Positions 10,729 through 21,969 of a stretch of 64,000 bases of DNA are shown in pieces. Source of the DNA: Symsagittifera roscoffensis (taxonomy: Eukaryota > Xenacoelomorpha > Acoela > Convolutidae); contig NW_026970916.1 of the NCBI RefSeq assembly GCF_963678635.1, positions 1 through 64,000 of the forward strand, given 5' to 3'. The translations under genes were made by a program, and so were the position numbers. Position 1 is the first letter of the stretch; every line of letters starts with the position of its first letter. The notes below the pieces were generated by a model. That model ran no database searches and had not been told where the DNA came from. It saw nothing but the letters and a program-made list of their open reading frames with translations.

Positions 10729-11840
10729 CCGGCACCGGAGTTCCATGGATGTTAATCGATTAAATTGCAAAAATGTTCTCTAAAGTGCTGTCACAATAAT
10801 TCATTATTGCTGCAAATTTAGACCACGAAATCGATTATTGGTCATTATAATTGATTTTTTCCGTAAAAAAAAACAATCAAATACAATCCAATTTAAAGGA
10901 TTATAATCAATTGAAATCCATTATAATTAATTATAACGGAGTATAATTTTAACATTTTTTTGCAGAAACAAGTGCAAAACTTGCAACATTTCTGCGTTAC
11001 TCACGGCCTACTAAATAATCTACAGCTACTCAAATTAACCCTCTTCCTCACTTTGCCCCATCCACATTCGCCCCTTTCTCCCCCGCACCAGCATTTGACC
11101 CCCCCTCTCCCAAAGTTACAGTTTACCCCCACCCCCTCAAATTTTTTACCATTGAACAGGGATAGGATGGGCTTTACTCATCGTAAACAACACCTATTTA
11201 CCCACACTCTCCAGTTTATTCCCCTCACCAAAGCAAGTTTGTTGTTTCAACCCCAATTTTTTTACCTCGCCCACAATCAGTAAACGTGGGGGAAAGTTAA
11301 ATAAAATAGGGGGGATAAACTGAGGAGGGGTAAAAGAGGGGGGGGGGGGTTAACTGAGGAGGGGTAAACTGCGTGTGTGTGGGGGTGGGGTGGGGTAAAC
11401 TGGGGAAGGGGGTTGTTAAGGGAGCTTATGGAGCTTACGTAAAATAGAAAATAGAAAAAGTAGAGAAATTTTAAATAGAAGAAATGTTATGTGGAAAGTA
11501 AAAGTTTGCGAAACGCCATACATAGCAACTGCACGAAACAGTAAATGAGATAAATGTGAAAAACAATTCAAAATTCATAAACTCTCCTAAAAATACATTA
11601 TAATCAATTATAATCTTTTATAATGGATTATATTGATAAAAAATATTATGGTTATAGTCCATTGTCTTTGGATTACAATCAATTCTAATTGATTATAATG
11701 GATTATATTGATTCAAAAAATAATTTGATTATAATCCATTTTTGATGGATTATAATCTATTAATTTTGTAAATTTTATGGATACTGACTAAAAAATGACA
11801 ATATAATCGATTATTATCCATGGAATTCCAGTGCGGGAAG
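10729..11840. mobile_element. Inverted-repeat element flanked by TTAA
   Basis: The left end GGCACCGGAGTTCCATGGAT (from 10731) and the right end ATCCATGGAATTCCAGTGCG (ending near 11836) are inverted copies with few mismatches. The homology extends inward through ATCGATT. TTAA lies immediately outside on both sides (10725-10728 and 11841-11844), the target duplication used by piggyBac-like elements. Inside are many copies of TTATAATC / GATTATAA on both sides and a C-rich to G-rich centre. There is no transposase frame, so it is non-autonomous. Confidence 0.72.
11040..11420. repeat. C-rich then G-rich inverted tract in the TTAA element
   Basis: The plus strand is C-rich (for example CAGTTTACCCCCACCCC) from about 11040 to 11280. 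It then becomes G-rich (GGGGTGGGGTAAACTG) from about 11285 to 11415, so the halves can pair as a large hairpin. G runs in the second half could also form quadruplexes. The proline-rich frame through it is a composition artefact. Confidence 0.65.
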
Positions 11841-11844
11841 TTAA

Positions 11845-12565
11845 CTTAACTTCCCTTTGAATTGTCTTAATTTTAACCACTAATTTTAACGAAGAGCAAA
11901 GATATAATATGAATCTGTTTCCGTTGTTGTTACATTATGATGAATTATCAAACTTGCTTCGAAAACCTCAAAAAAAGTTTTGAGCTTATCAACAGCAGAT
12001 TTATCCGTATTGAAATAAGTTATAGTTTATGACCGATAATCATTTTTTTAAAAAACTTTATCTGATTTTAGCAAATATAAAACAAGAAGTCAGAATAAAA
12101 GAAGTGTGCTGTTTTTAGGAGCCACCAACTCGGGTTCGGACTTTTAATATAAATCATGGATAGGTTTTTCTTGAGCCCGACTGTAGTCGAACTAAAATAG
12201 AGCTATTCATAATCTTTTTCAAAACTTCGATGGAAACTTAAGAAGAAAAGTATGCTTCGATTGTGGGTTCGAGAAGGTTTCGAGAGTGGGTTCGAGTTCG
12301 TTTTGTGTTCGTATGTGGTCACTTTGCGTTGGACTTTGCCTTTCGTTTTATGTTTCGACTTTGAAATCGGCTTCATGTTTTGATTTTGTGCCTGTATTTA
12401 TGTTAAAACTTACCCAATTTTAGAGTCTGAGTTCTTAAAATTTTTATTGGACAAAAACTACTGCTCGACCAAAAATTTTTAAGTCATTCAACCCGCCTTG
12501 GTCGAAACCAAATCTGAAACCTCGATCTTTTTTTTCGTAGTTAAAATAAATTAGCTCGAACTTGC
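11845..12565. other. Receptor intron remainder
   Basis: Non-coding AT-rich intron sequence just downstream (minus strand) of the GC splice donor at 12565-12564. Between 12240 and 12370 there is a loose tandem series of GTTCGA/TTCGAG words. Nothing else is supported. Confidence 0.45.
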
Positions 12566-12672
12566 CTCCTTTATGACCGATTTGCCGGCAACTAACTCCC
12601 ATTGCTCGTGATCTGTGTAATAAATCAACTGCAGAAACGTCCAATCGGTCTGAAGTTCTGTGTTGGAAATTT
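12566..12672 (-). CDS. Cys-loop ligand-gated ion channel, exon after the Cys-loop
   Basis: This 107 bp exon links the Cys-loop exon to the transmembrane exon. The acceptor is TTGAACAG and two bases complete a lysine codon, so the phase matches the upstream exon. It encodes TELQTDWTFLQLIYYTDHEQ and then WELVAGKSVIKE; the W-x-L word is the usual landmark between the Cys-loop and loop C. The donor appears to be GC rather than GT (GAG|GCAAGT), matching the strong consensus of GC-AG introns. Joining here to 3808 in phase 0 gives an uninterrupted family-like sequence across the junction. Confidence 0.8.
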
Positions 12673-12758
12673 CTGTTCAAAATCAATTTCAGAATTCGAA
12701 ATTTTGGTAATGAGTCAACTGAATTTTCTGATATTAAATACAATGTAAACGGCCTTAC

Positions 12759-12995
12759 TCAGCTGATATGCAGCACTTTCAAACTGCCACCCTTCAACTC
12801 TGATGATGCAGCGGTGCTCGTCGAATGGAAATCTTGCCACGTCAAAAATACAGGTGAATTTTCGAGTTGCAATAGTGGACAAGGCGTTCACCAATCCATC
12901 AGCGAGTACTGTTTGCGGGTCGACTACTATTTCTTTTGTTTCAACTCTTTCTCTGGCAACTAAAGTCATGCAGCCAATAATAACAAAGATGTCGG
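12759..12995 (-). CDS. Cys-loop ligand-gated ion channel, Cys-loop exon
   Basis: The exon starts after the acceptor ACTCAG and ends at the donor A|GTAAGG. It carries the signature Cys-loop, C-IFDVARFPFDEHR-C, with exactly 13 residues between the cysteines and the diagnostic FPFDEH core, followed by IIRVEGWQF. Upstream lies VVDPQTVLADGLVNAL, corresponding to the beta-strands before the loop. The phases (2 bases in, 1 base out) agree with both neighbours. This is the most diagnostic single exon of the receptor. Confidence 0.9.
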
Positions 12996-13633
12996 CTGAG
13001 TGTAAAATAAAAAGTGTTTCCGGTTTTTTTTTCTGAATGATCTTCCACGTTACATTTGAAATGACCTCGCTTGCTTTGAAATCTTTCATTTTGTGAAATT
13101 TAAAAATCATCTTAAATCATTGAAGCAAAGCAAAATCTCATATCAAGACAAAATTTTGAAGGTTCCGACTGCCCGTTATCTTCCCGACTGCCCATTGAGT
13201 GACATATTTCTAATCAAGGCTTCGCCTTGATACAAGCAGTTTTTGTGATTTTGTTTCGAAACTCAAAATCAAATTCAAAATAAAAAACCTTTATTACATA
13301 CAATGTTCATATTTGTTGTGTTGAATAAGTCGAAAAAATAGCGCGCGGTTTTCCCCATAGGCAGTGTTGGAATAATTACTCAAAAAAAATTAAAGCTCAA
13401 AACACCATCCCGGTAGCCTTCGAAGACATGTTTTTTATTCTACATTGGGTTTGAATACAAAACGCTTACCAGACGGGCCATTAAATTTAAAAATAAGCAT
13501 CAACAATCAACGTAAATTTTGTTTATCTAATAATCATGATTTTTAAATAAACTTTTAAAATTATGAAAAATAGCCAAAACGTTGATAAAGCATTTCACTT
13601 CAGCTCCAAATTATGTTCGGAAAAAGAACTAAC

Positions 13634-13854
13634 AAATCTGAGGTTTCCAAAACATATTATCAGGAATGTTAATACTCCATGTGCCATTGTAGTCTGCTGG
13701 ATCCCACCGAGCTGACGGCACCTTATAGTAGAAGAAAAACCACATTTTTACTGTCCAGGTACTACTGCGCTCATCCACTTCTATGATTTGGAACAGATCG
13801 GTGATCATGAAGACTAAACAGAGTTTGTCCAGAAACAGGGATAAATTGAATATG
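13634..13854 (-). CDS. Cys-loop ligand-gated ion channel, upstream ligand-binding exon
   Basis: The exon follows the acceptor TCTATCAG and ends at the donor GTTAGT. It encodes FMITDLFQIIEVDERSSTWT, then VKMWFFFYYKVPSARWDPADY and NMFWKPQI. This is the family pattern of beta-strand 1 with I-EVDE, then W..x..RW-P..Y, then W-P-I. Phase accounting (1 base, 73 codons, 1 base) joins it cleanly to the Cys-loop exon. Exons for the signal peptide and first helix must lie further upstream, but I did not find them before about 20 kb. Confidence 0.85.
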
Positions 13855-14109
13855 CTGATAGAAAAAAAAACCTGTTAAATAATTATCTTACTTACAAAAC
13901 GCAATCACTCAAAAATCTGTTAGAAATAAGACTTACAAAAACCGTAAAATGTACTATTATTTATTCAGAAAACAACTGTGCTTTTACTAGTTTTATCTGA
14001 GGGGATGATTGCGTCCCATAATTCCACTTCGAATGACACGTGGACTAGTTACTCTTCAATCTAAAAAACGAGGTATGAATTTGGATAAGTTTTGGCCTAT
14101 TTTTATAAA
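13855..14109. other. Receptor intron or upstream region, nothing recognised
   Basis: AT-rich sequence upstream of the last recognised receptor exon. The poly-pyrimidine tract before the 13854 acceptor is clear on the minus strand. No other feature is supported. Confidence 0.4.
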
Positions 14110-14720
14110 TGTATCCCTGTTTGATTTTCAAGAGAGAGGGGCACAGTGTTTTTTGAAATTTTTTGTTCCAGGAACTGGAGAAGCCTCTGCTCGTGGGCTA
14201 TTTCATTCCCAAGTGAAGGCATCACAGTCGAATGGAACAGTAAAACGAGTAAAAACAACCACATATTTGGACCTGAAAAATTTTAAAATTATAATGTTTT
14301 GAAGTTACGGCAATACTTTAATGGCATACAAAATGTAGGGAAAATCGATAGCTTTTTAATAAATTAAGGATCTAAAAATAATTTATCAAATTTTATGATT
14401 TGGCCGGTTTGACGATTCGTTTTGCGTATTCGTTCAATTTTCAAAAAAAATTGCTTGATAGGAATTACTGGCAGATGTTACAGAAGCAGCGCATTTTTGT
14501 TTCAATCATAAAAAATTCAAATAAAAACTAATTTGGACGATAATATCAGCTGTCGAACTCAGAAAAGCTAAGAAAATTGTCTATTTTACGGAAGTTTCGA
14601 ATTTGATTTGGAACGCAAGACTTTCGTCCAAATTCGCTGACCTGAAACAACTATCCAAACAAGCCTGCATCTATCGTTGCAGATGAGCTAGACTTCAATT
14701 TTAATAGGAAAAAGTACGTA
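14110..14720. repeat. Diverged repeat, copy 2 (partner at 1-600)
   Basis: Same-orientation partner of the window start. Here the frame around TGEASARGLFHSQVKASQSN stays open as part of a 97-codon frame beginning at 14009. The peptide similarity between the copies could mean a once-coding repeat, but no family is recognised. Confidence 0.55.
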
Positions 14721-15630
14721 CGTCTAATCTCCCTTGCACAGAAGTTTAGCAAGTATACTAAGCAAACATAATTGGATATGCGGAAAAAGACTGACTAAGT
14801 TTTCAGAATGAATGTATTTTATTAATGCCCCACGCCAAAAACCCTTTTTTGACTATTCCGATTTCTTCATGTGCAACTTTTGACGTGTCTTCTCTACCGA
14901 TGGACCTTTTTTACGCTTGCAAGCGTTATCAAATCGGAATAAAGATTTTTTACGGGCAAACAACTTTCAAGTCTAACAAAAAAGTCAAATGAATCACTTT
15001 TGGTTGGGTGCTAGGCGGATGCTAAGTTTCTATTAACTACTGGTTGGTTGGTGTTACTAGTTACTACAAGGTACTTTAAAGAGGAGAGGAAACTCTATAA
15101 AGTTTTTACAAAATCAGTTTTTTTTTTCGGCTCAACTGGTGTCTTCTCAAAGATTGTCGGCCATGTTTCCGCTTCGTAAAATTGTCCAATTTTATTTGAT
15201 TTACCTTTGTCTTGCTTGGCTTGTTTGCCTGCAATTCTTGTTTGATAAAAACAGGTATTATGAACGTGAATGGGTTTTCCAATTCATTTTTGCAGACGCT
15301 TTTGAAAATTTTGATATTTTTTTTGCAAAAATTTTAGTTTTTCTATAAAAAAAACTTGCCAATGTTCAAAAAAGGGGGTAGCCATAGAAAGATCGCCTAC
15401 ATTCTTGTGTGCCTGCCTACATACTTCCCTGGTCTCTTTATGCTTAACCACTTGGTCTCCGGCCTTCGAAAAATCTGTGGCGGAAAAATGTGATCAATGT
15501 TTTAGATTTTTCCCCCAAAAATCAGAACTCTTTGTTTAAATGGATAAAAAAGATTCGGAAAGCTCAGCTGTATAAGCGGCTACCCTCAAACAGCAGAAAC
15601 GCTTTTCTCAGATTCTTCCAACCCGGGTTG
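14721..15630. other. AT-rich stretch with weak coding-like islands
   Basis: A short minus-strand reading near 14850-14915 ends in a stop and is very basic (CKRKKGPSVEKTRQKLHMKK). It resembles the end of a basic protein but has no supporting neighbour. Plus-strand frames at 15139 and 15490 are low-complexity. I call nothing firm. Confidence 0.35.
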
Positions 15631-15633
15631 ACA

Positions 15634-16760
15634 AAAAATGCTAGTCATGCAATTATCATTTATGGAAAAATGCTAGTCAAAGACTTTCCATACAAATACA
15701 TACGTACAGAAAATTGCATGAAAGGTCTATTATTGGTACTTTTTCATTTATCGAAATTGTATGACTAGCATTTTTTAACAATTAGAAATCCAGCAAAATG
15801 AGGCAAAAAACTACTTTAATTCAGATCGAGCTGTCTCTGAACAGAAAAAAAAAACAGAGATAATTCGGTAAATGAAAAAAAAATTTAGGCTAATTTCTAG
15901 CAGGTAAAGCGAGTGAGCAGGCTCTGTAAAACCTACTCATTAGAAAATATACTCAATCTCAAAGTTCCGGGCTCGTTTTTTTCTCTATAGTGACAAGTTT
16001 TCTTATATTCGACCTGGTTTGAATCACTTCTGTCAAAAATTGTGTCTCACGAACTATCCCAATGATCATTCGTAATACAAGATTTTTCTTGACAAAAAAA
16101 GAAAAAATTAAACAACCCTACTCCTTGATTGAAAAGTCGGAACAAACCGTAGAGTCTTTCAACGCTTGCCGAATTAAAACCAAGAACACTTTTGTCTTTT
16201 GATTCTCGGATAAACACCCGTATTTTTTTGAAAACTTTGATGTCTGAAAAAGTTTATTGTAAACAGCTCACATCAAGATCAAAATTGAAGTGCTGATTTA
16301 TCTATCTACAATCTGGAATTTTTGGAACGTTTTTTCAAACTTAGTTTTTTTCTAAAGAAACGCTAGTCATGCAATTTTCGTATATGGAAATTGTATGACT
16401 AGTGTTTATTTTTCAGAAAACAAAAATTAAAAAAAAGTCGAAGTTTTCAGTTGTAGCAGCCCAAAAAACGCTTAAATATTTTTCCAGCAGTTGAATTAAT
16501 TGTTCAAACCTTTTTTTAACAGAAAAATTTAAAAAACGCTTATCATACAATCTCCATATATGGCATTTGTATAATTAGCGTTTTTTTTTCATATTTTTTT
16601 AAACCTTTTTTATGAGGAGATACCAATTTCGATACCAAAACAACAATAAAATACCTTTAAAATTTGATTAAGCTCATTTTGCAAAAATGTATGAAATTTG
16701 TATGACTAGCTTTTTTCCATACACTAAGTGTATGAAAATGTGTGACTAGCATCTTCGGTC
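15634..16760. repeat. Cluster of palindromic GCTAGTCAT hairpin repeats
   Basis: The word GCTAGTCATGCAATT and its inverse AATTGTATGACTAGC recur. There is a spread pair at 15637 and 15755, a compact palindrome at 16361-16404, a diverged palindrome at 16538-16585 (GCTTATCATACAATC..), and a third at about 16690-16750. The compact copies have a CATATATGG centre. They look like a dispersed short palindromic repeat or the ends of a MITE family. Confidence 0.65.
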
Positions 16761-19455
16761 TATGGAGGTCAACCCGGGACTCCACTCAAATGACTTCCAT
16801 ACAAAAATAATGCATTTCAGAATTTTCCTTTAATTTTTTTTTTTGGAAAATGTGCTTATCATATATTTTTCATTCTTGAAAGGTGAATGATATGCAGTTT
16901 TTCCATGCAAGTAAATAGTCAGGAGTCAGTTGAACTATTTTTCAAAGTTTTTGAAAAATGTTCTTTTTTTTTGCTGAATGCGAGCTTCTTGTTCATCAAA
17001 CAATTGATTTTTTTATACCTGAAGAACAGATTTTTCATATTTTTTGAATGAAAGAAAATATGACAAGGATTTATTCTGCGCAAAAACAAGGAAATTGAGG
17101 GAAAAAATTAGTATTTACTTTAGTTGCTTAAACAGTTCTATTCTAAAATAAAACAGTTATGAAAAAATGCACGCAAAAGTATCAAGTTTTTGCTTAAAAC
17201 GTGGTTTAGATAGAGTAGTGTAATAGTGTAATTACTATGTCTCAATTTCAAATAGATGAAGTTTCAATTAGTGAACTTTTCAAAATAGTGTTCCTGATAA
17301 ACAAAAAAAATACAAATATTTAGATCAAAAGTCTGACAACATTCACTTGAATTGGCAAATCTCATCATATAGTTGTGCTTGCGATAATATTGCCTGGGAA
17401 ACAACATTGTGTGAGAAAATGGTTAGTTGTTGTTTCGATATGCAAAACGCAAAATTGTTTGTTTCGATCGAGGAAAAAAAGATTGTCGTACATTTTATGG
17501 AAGAAACTATTTTAGCCTAGAGACTCCATTAAAAGAAAAAATCGGGTTATGTATTTTTCAATACATACTTTTATTATAGAATCGTCTGGAAATATTTGAC
17601 ACTCAAACACTTTTGTTCTGTGCAGTGTCTTTTTCGATAAGTTACATTGATACCCTCTAAGCTGTTCCGTTTCTTTTCAATTAAACCATGCTCAACTTTT
17701 TTTCATTCCATTCAAATTATCAACATGTTTGAGGCTCTATCCAAATGTATCGTGGGTAAATTTTGGATCAATTTTGTTCAAACACTTTAGTAATTTTCGT
17801 CTCATTCCGATTAACCTGAAGACATCTTCGAGCTAACTCCGACTAATCGATACATAATGAGGCCAAACTGTGCATTTGTGAGTTTTAGGTGGGTTCCGCA
17901 ACAGGTCAATATCAGACTTGCTGTTTAATCCGCAAAACTGCTATTTTTATTTGATCTTCTTTGCTGTTTTTGATTCCACAAACAAAGGCTAAAACTCTGT
18001 ATCGCTCAAAATTGTTCCAAAAACAGGCAAGTTTGCGGAATCCGCAACAGTATATGAGGAATTCGGAATATTTTGTGGACATTCTAAAAAAATAACAAAA
18101 CATTCATATAGTTGAATTGGGCTGTTGGTAAATTCGCAACTGTAAGCGGAATCTGCAAACCGTAAGCGATTCCACAAAAGTACTAAGAATCCCTAAATTG
18201 TTAGCGGAGTCGGCGTTTTCCAGTAGTATATGTAGCAGCGTTGTTAATTAAGACTTGTCCTTACCAGCTGTTCACCAGCGAGTTCGATCTACATAACTGC
18301 TAACAGTTCAGCTACCTTCAAACGATCGATCTGAATTCTTGCTAGCTTACCCAAAACGTTCCATCTCTACTCCTGCCTACTTACCCTCAATCGTTCAATC
18401 TCAAATCCAGCCATTTTACCAAACTGAGAAGTTGGTGTAAATTACCTCACCAGTTTTAATCATTTTCAATTAAATTCAAACGTTCATACCAAAAATTCTT
18501 ATTATTTTTGGTTCGTGGCAGGCCGCTATAATTCTGAGATGAGACCAACGTCACATTCAAGAAAAAAATACGCAAACTAGAGCACGGTAAAATTACAAAG
18601 TACAGTTAAAAACAAACAAAAAAAACGCTTCAAGTCTAGAGGTCAAGCTGTTTATCCCAAGTCTACGTAAAACAATCCTGATTAAAATCCGCCATATTAT
18701 GACAAAATTATCCTCGAGGGCAGATCTATCTCGGCTCGCATTTTCGAGATATCTCATTGTGCTCATGAGATGTTGTCTGTGCCCGTTGATCTTGAGGGGT
18801 TTGATCAGAGTGTCCAGCTCGTGTGCGTTTTTCCTGGCCACAAATCTTTTTTTCCCCAAGCACAAAATCCCAAGATTGATCGAATCCAAAAAAACTCGAG
18901 TTTCTCCTGCCCAAAAGAATAACAGCGCACTGTATATGACAAACAATGGCCTTTCTGGCTACTGGTGTAGCTAAAGCCAAATTTAAAGCTGCCCTATTTC
19001 TTCCGCATCAAGCCAACACATCTCTTATTTTCCAAAATGGTCGCAAAATTTTGGCTAACTGAGTAAGTTTAATCACTCAGATCTCAGCCAAAATTTTTTT
19101 CAAAAAGGCGAGTACAAAAAAATAAGTCACACTTGATAGGAATAAGAACAAAAATAAAAAGAATTGAATTAAGGAACAAGAATAGGAAAGTTTTCAAGCA
19201 ATCGAGTTTCGAATGGTAGACACGCAATTTCTCTCCAGTGCGAAAGATAGTCGATCTTAGCTAATATCACTATTACATCATCAAATGCAACCGAGTGAAC
19301 TGCCGTATAATTTTCTAGATATTGTATGAAACTGATGTTTATACGTATATTGATTTAAGGATATTTGACTTCACTTACAAGAGATTAATTCAACAATAAT
19401 GCGAAAAATTACATGATAGTTTTACCTGCATTACACAATTAAAGTTTGGTGTAAG
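16761..19455. other. AT-rich DNA, no supported gene
   Basis: No recognisable domain occurs. At 18593-18980 two overlapping minus-strand frames exist; one begins MFVIYSALLFFWAG, which could be a signal peptide. The frame does not resemble the N-terminus expected for the receptor and has no clear splice donor in phase, so it is not called. Confidence 0.4.
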
Positions 19456-19457
19456 CT

Positions 19458-19860
19458 TCAACGCGACGTCGTTTTCTGGAAAAGCGTCTCATAATATCTT
19501 ACTCCAGTTCTTTTTCCTTTTTTGGCCCTGGGCTCTGATGGTTTTTGTTCTGGTCTCTTAGGTTGTTTGGCATCCCCAGGGAAAAAATGTTCATAATGCT
19601 CACGCTGTGATTTTCCAATGTTGTTTCCTTGATTTGGTTTACGATAGTCCATACTCACTTTGATTTACTTGAAAATTTCTCGTGTCACTGCTTGATGGTT
19701 CATGTCCCGCAGTATCCTGGGGTTCGTCGACCAAACGATGTGTGCACTGGGTGGCAACCCATTTTATGTATTTTTTTGAACATGATTGATAAATTATCGA
19801 GTCCCGGTGCAGCCGTAGTAGATAGAACGATAGCTTCTCCTTTTCCGGTTATCTTCCGCT
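19458..19860 (-). CDS. Unidentified coding-like stretch, minus strand
   Basis: The first part, 19458-19658, is an open frame of 66 codons that is strongly hydrophilic (REHYEHFFPGDAKQPKRPEQ, then KPSEPRAKKGKRTGVRYYET). Just upstream on the minus strand, other frames give protein-like text such as GEAIVLSTTAAPGLDNL and DEPQDTAGHEPSSSD, ending at a GTGAGT donor-like site near 19650. This could be two exons or a decayed gene. I do not recognise the family. Confidence 0.3.
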
Positions 19861-20413
19861 GATGACAAAATCATCATTTTTTGTGGAGTTTTCAAATAAT
19901 TCAAGCTTTTTTGTTTTTCTTGTTTGTCTTCTGGGACGCTAAGATGGCGCGTTTCCGCCATTCAGACCAATTATTCTTCATCCATTAATTGCTGCTAGTT
20001 AAAATGTTACGCATTTCTCAGATGTCACTAATGGTATCAAGGAATTGCATTTTATCTTCGCCCAAACCTTTCTCATAGCATGATGGTTATTAAATTATCA
20101 ACAATTTAGATGAAAATTATTCTGATTTAAAGACTAAAGGGCTTTTTTAAACGAGCAATGACAGTTTTCCGAATAAAGATTTCATTATTTCACTGATAAG
20201 GACTGTTAGGGAACGTTTCACACAAAATCTGGAATGGTAGAAAACAAAAAGAATTGAGAATTTATAAGCCATGATCCAATAAAAATTGATACGAACATTC
20301 GATCGCTAAATCTAAAAATGAAATCAGAATTCAGCTGTGCTCAAAATTAGTTCCATTAACTCATTTCATCAAACTTAGTGAATACTTCATTAGTCAAGTA
20401 AAATATGGAACGC

Positions 20414-20720
20414 TTAATTCTCTTGCTTAGTGCCTTTCCGTTCTCCATCCCCATTTGTAGTACCTTCTAGTAACCCTGTGCCTCTGTCACCACTAGGAGA
20501 GACAATATCGTCACCACTCTGAGAGACAACATCATACGCAATACCGGCACCAGTATTCCTTCGCCAGCACCACTGCGACCATTCGCCTCGCTGATGCAGG
20601 CACCGCTTTCTACTCCTTCGTGAGTACCATTGCTATCAACATATGGGCTTCAGCATACCCCTCGATATTAGGTCCATTCGGGCACTTCGCTAGTTCACAT
20701 GCACGCACCGCCCCAGCAAT
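20414..20720 (-). pseudogene. Decayed unidentified coding sequence, minus strand
   Basis: This stretch is clearly richer in GC than its surroundings and reads like protein in three successive frames: AGAVRACELAKCPNGPNIEG, then GACISEANGRSGAGEG, then a 47-residue piece (NTGAGIAYDVVSQSGDDIVS onward) ending in TAA at 20414-20416. Frame changes without obvious splice sites suggest a pseudogene. An internal near-repeat (GTCACCACT..GAGAGACAA, twice) lies at about 20488-20530. Function unknown. Confidence 0.4.
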
Positions 20721-21361
20721 ACCAGCTAAATCTGAGCTAGCTGAAATGGCGTTTTTCAGCATCAGCATACTTAATTCTCCAAAAACAACGTGATTTATTC
20801 GTTATCAGGAAGTGAAAGAGAACATGGTCATACCAAATACAATAAGATAACATGAAAGAACTCGTTGTGGAGAGTAATGTCCCACGAAGAGAGCACGAAG
20901 CGAAGAGTGGAGAGATCATTGTCCCACGAACAAATTCTCAGCCGCAAGAGGGATCTAGGTAGGTTGTTATGAGTATCGGAGCTTCCCCGGTCATGTGACC
21001 AACCGGTTAAAGCTTTCCGGTTAGAGACGGAACTTCGTAAACTCGAAACCCACCAGAACGTTTTTTTTCTATCTAGAAACAGCCTAGATTTAGCTGACTT
21101 CTGGTCAGAAATTAGATGAAAATGAAAACTTAAAAAAACTTTGAAATAAATTCAAAAGAATTTCAGGCCAAATAATTTGATTGGAAAGTAACTTTTTGTG
21201 TCAGAAAAACGAGAATTTGTTTGGTGCGGGCAATAAAATGAGAAACAAATTTCTCAATATTGACTGGCCACAATATAAACAAAACCAACGGGAAAAAATA
21301 ATCAGAAAGATAACACGACCACGATTTAACCGTGATGAAAACAACCAAAAAAACATAAAAT
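20721..21361. other. No supported gene
   Basis: Mixed sequence. An open frame at 21181 on the plus strand is hydrophilic and unremarkable. A direct word GTCCCACGAA occurs twice at about 20878 and 20922. Nothing firm. Confidence 0.35.
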
Positions 21362-21740
21362 GCCACCCGGGTCGAGATCCAGCTCAAAAACCGCTCAAGA
21401 TATGAGCGGTTTGAGCGGTTTTTCAGCAAGATTTGAGCGGTTTGAGCGGCTTGGGCGGTTTGGGCGTTCTTTTTTGGAAAAACCGCTCCAACCGCTCAAA
21501 TCTTGCGGTGATTTTTGAACGGTTTTTCTTGCAAGTTTTGAGCGTTTTTTTTTAGATAAACCGCTCAAAACCGTTCAAATCTTGCGCGGTTTTTGAGCGT
21601 TTTTTTTTAGATAAAACCGTTCAAAAACCGCTCAAACCGCTCATTTTGAAGCAAGATTTTGCGCGTAATTGACTAAAAAAACCGCTCAAACCGCTCAAAT
21701 CTTGCTTCAAATTAGGTGAATAATCTCGACTCGGGCAGCT
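21362..21740. repeat. Minisatellite of GAGCGGTTT bounded by inverted ends
   Basis: Many copies of GAGCGGTTT and its inverse AAACCGCTC, interspersed with CAAGATTT / AAATCTTG, fill the stretch. The left end GCCACCCGGGTCGAGAT (21362-21378) is mirrored by ATCTCGACTCGGGCAGC (21723-21739). The unit therefore looks like a terminal-inverted-repeat element whose inside has expanded. Confidence 0.72.
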
Positions 21741-21969
21741 TATTCCTGAAATTTGTCTTGATATGATAAATAATTTCAATCATAGAAACAATACCTTACT
21801 TAATCGATCACAAATATACTCTAAATTTTTAGCAAAAAAAAAAGAAAAAATTATCTTCTTCAAAATTTTGAAAAGAAAAAAGTCAATAACAAATTGCTCA
21901 GTAATTTCAAACGAAACAAAACACATTAACAAATATTACTCCAATTGTTTAAATTTACTCTGATATATT

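Noticed and set aside
10395-11283. Proline-rich ORFs
   Set aside because: They arise from C-rich tracts; the composition alone explains the open frames.
14850-14915. Basic peptide ending CKRKKGPSVEKTRQKLHMKK as a ribosomal-protein end
   Set aside because: Too short, with no upstream exon or acceptor in phase; resemblance is only in composition.
18593-18980. Minus-strand ORF starting MFVIYSALLFFWAG as the missing 5' exon of the receptor
   Set aside because: It has a signal-peptide look but none of the expected N-terminal helix motifs and no donor in the required phase.
20940-21060. Possible tRNA gene around GGTTGTTATGAGTATCGGAG
   Set aside because: No cloverleaf with matching acceptor, anticodon and T arms could be drawn.
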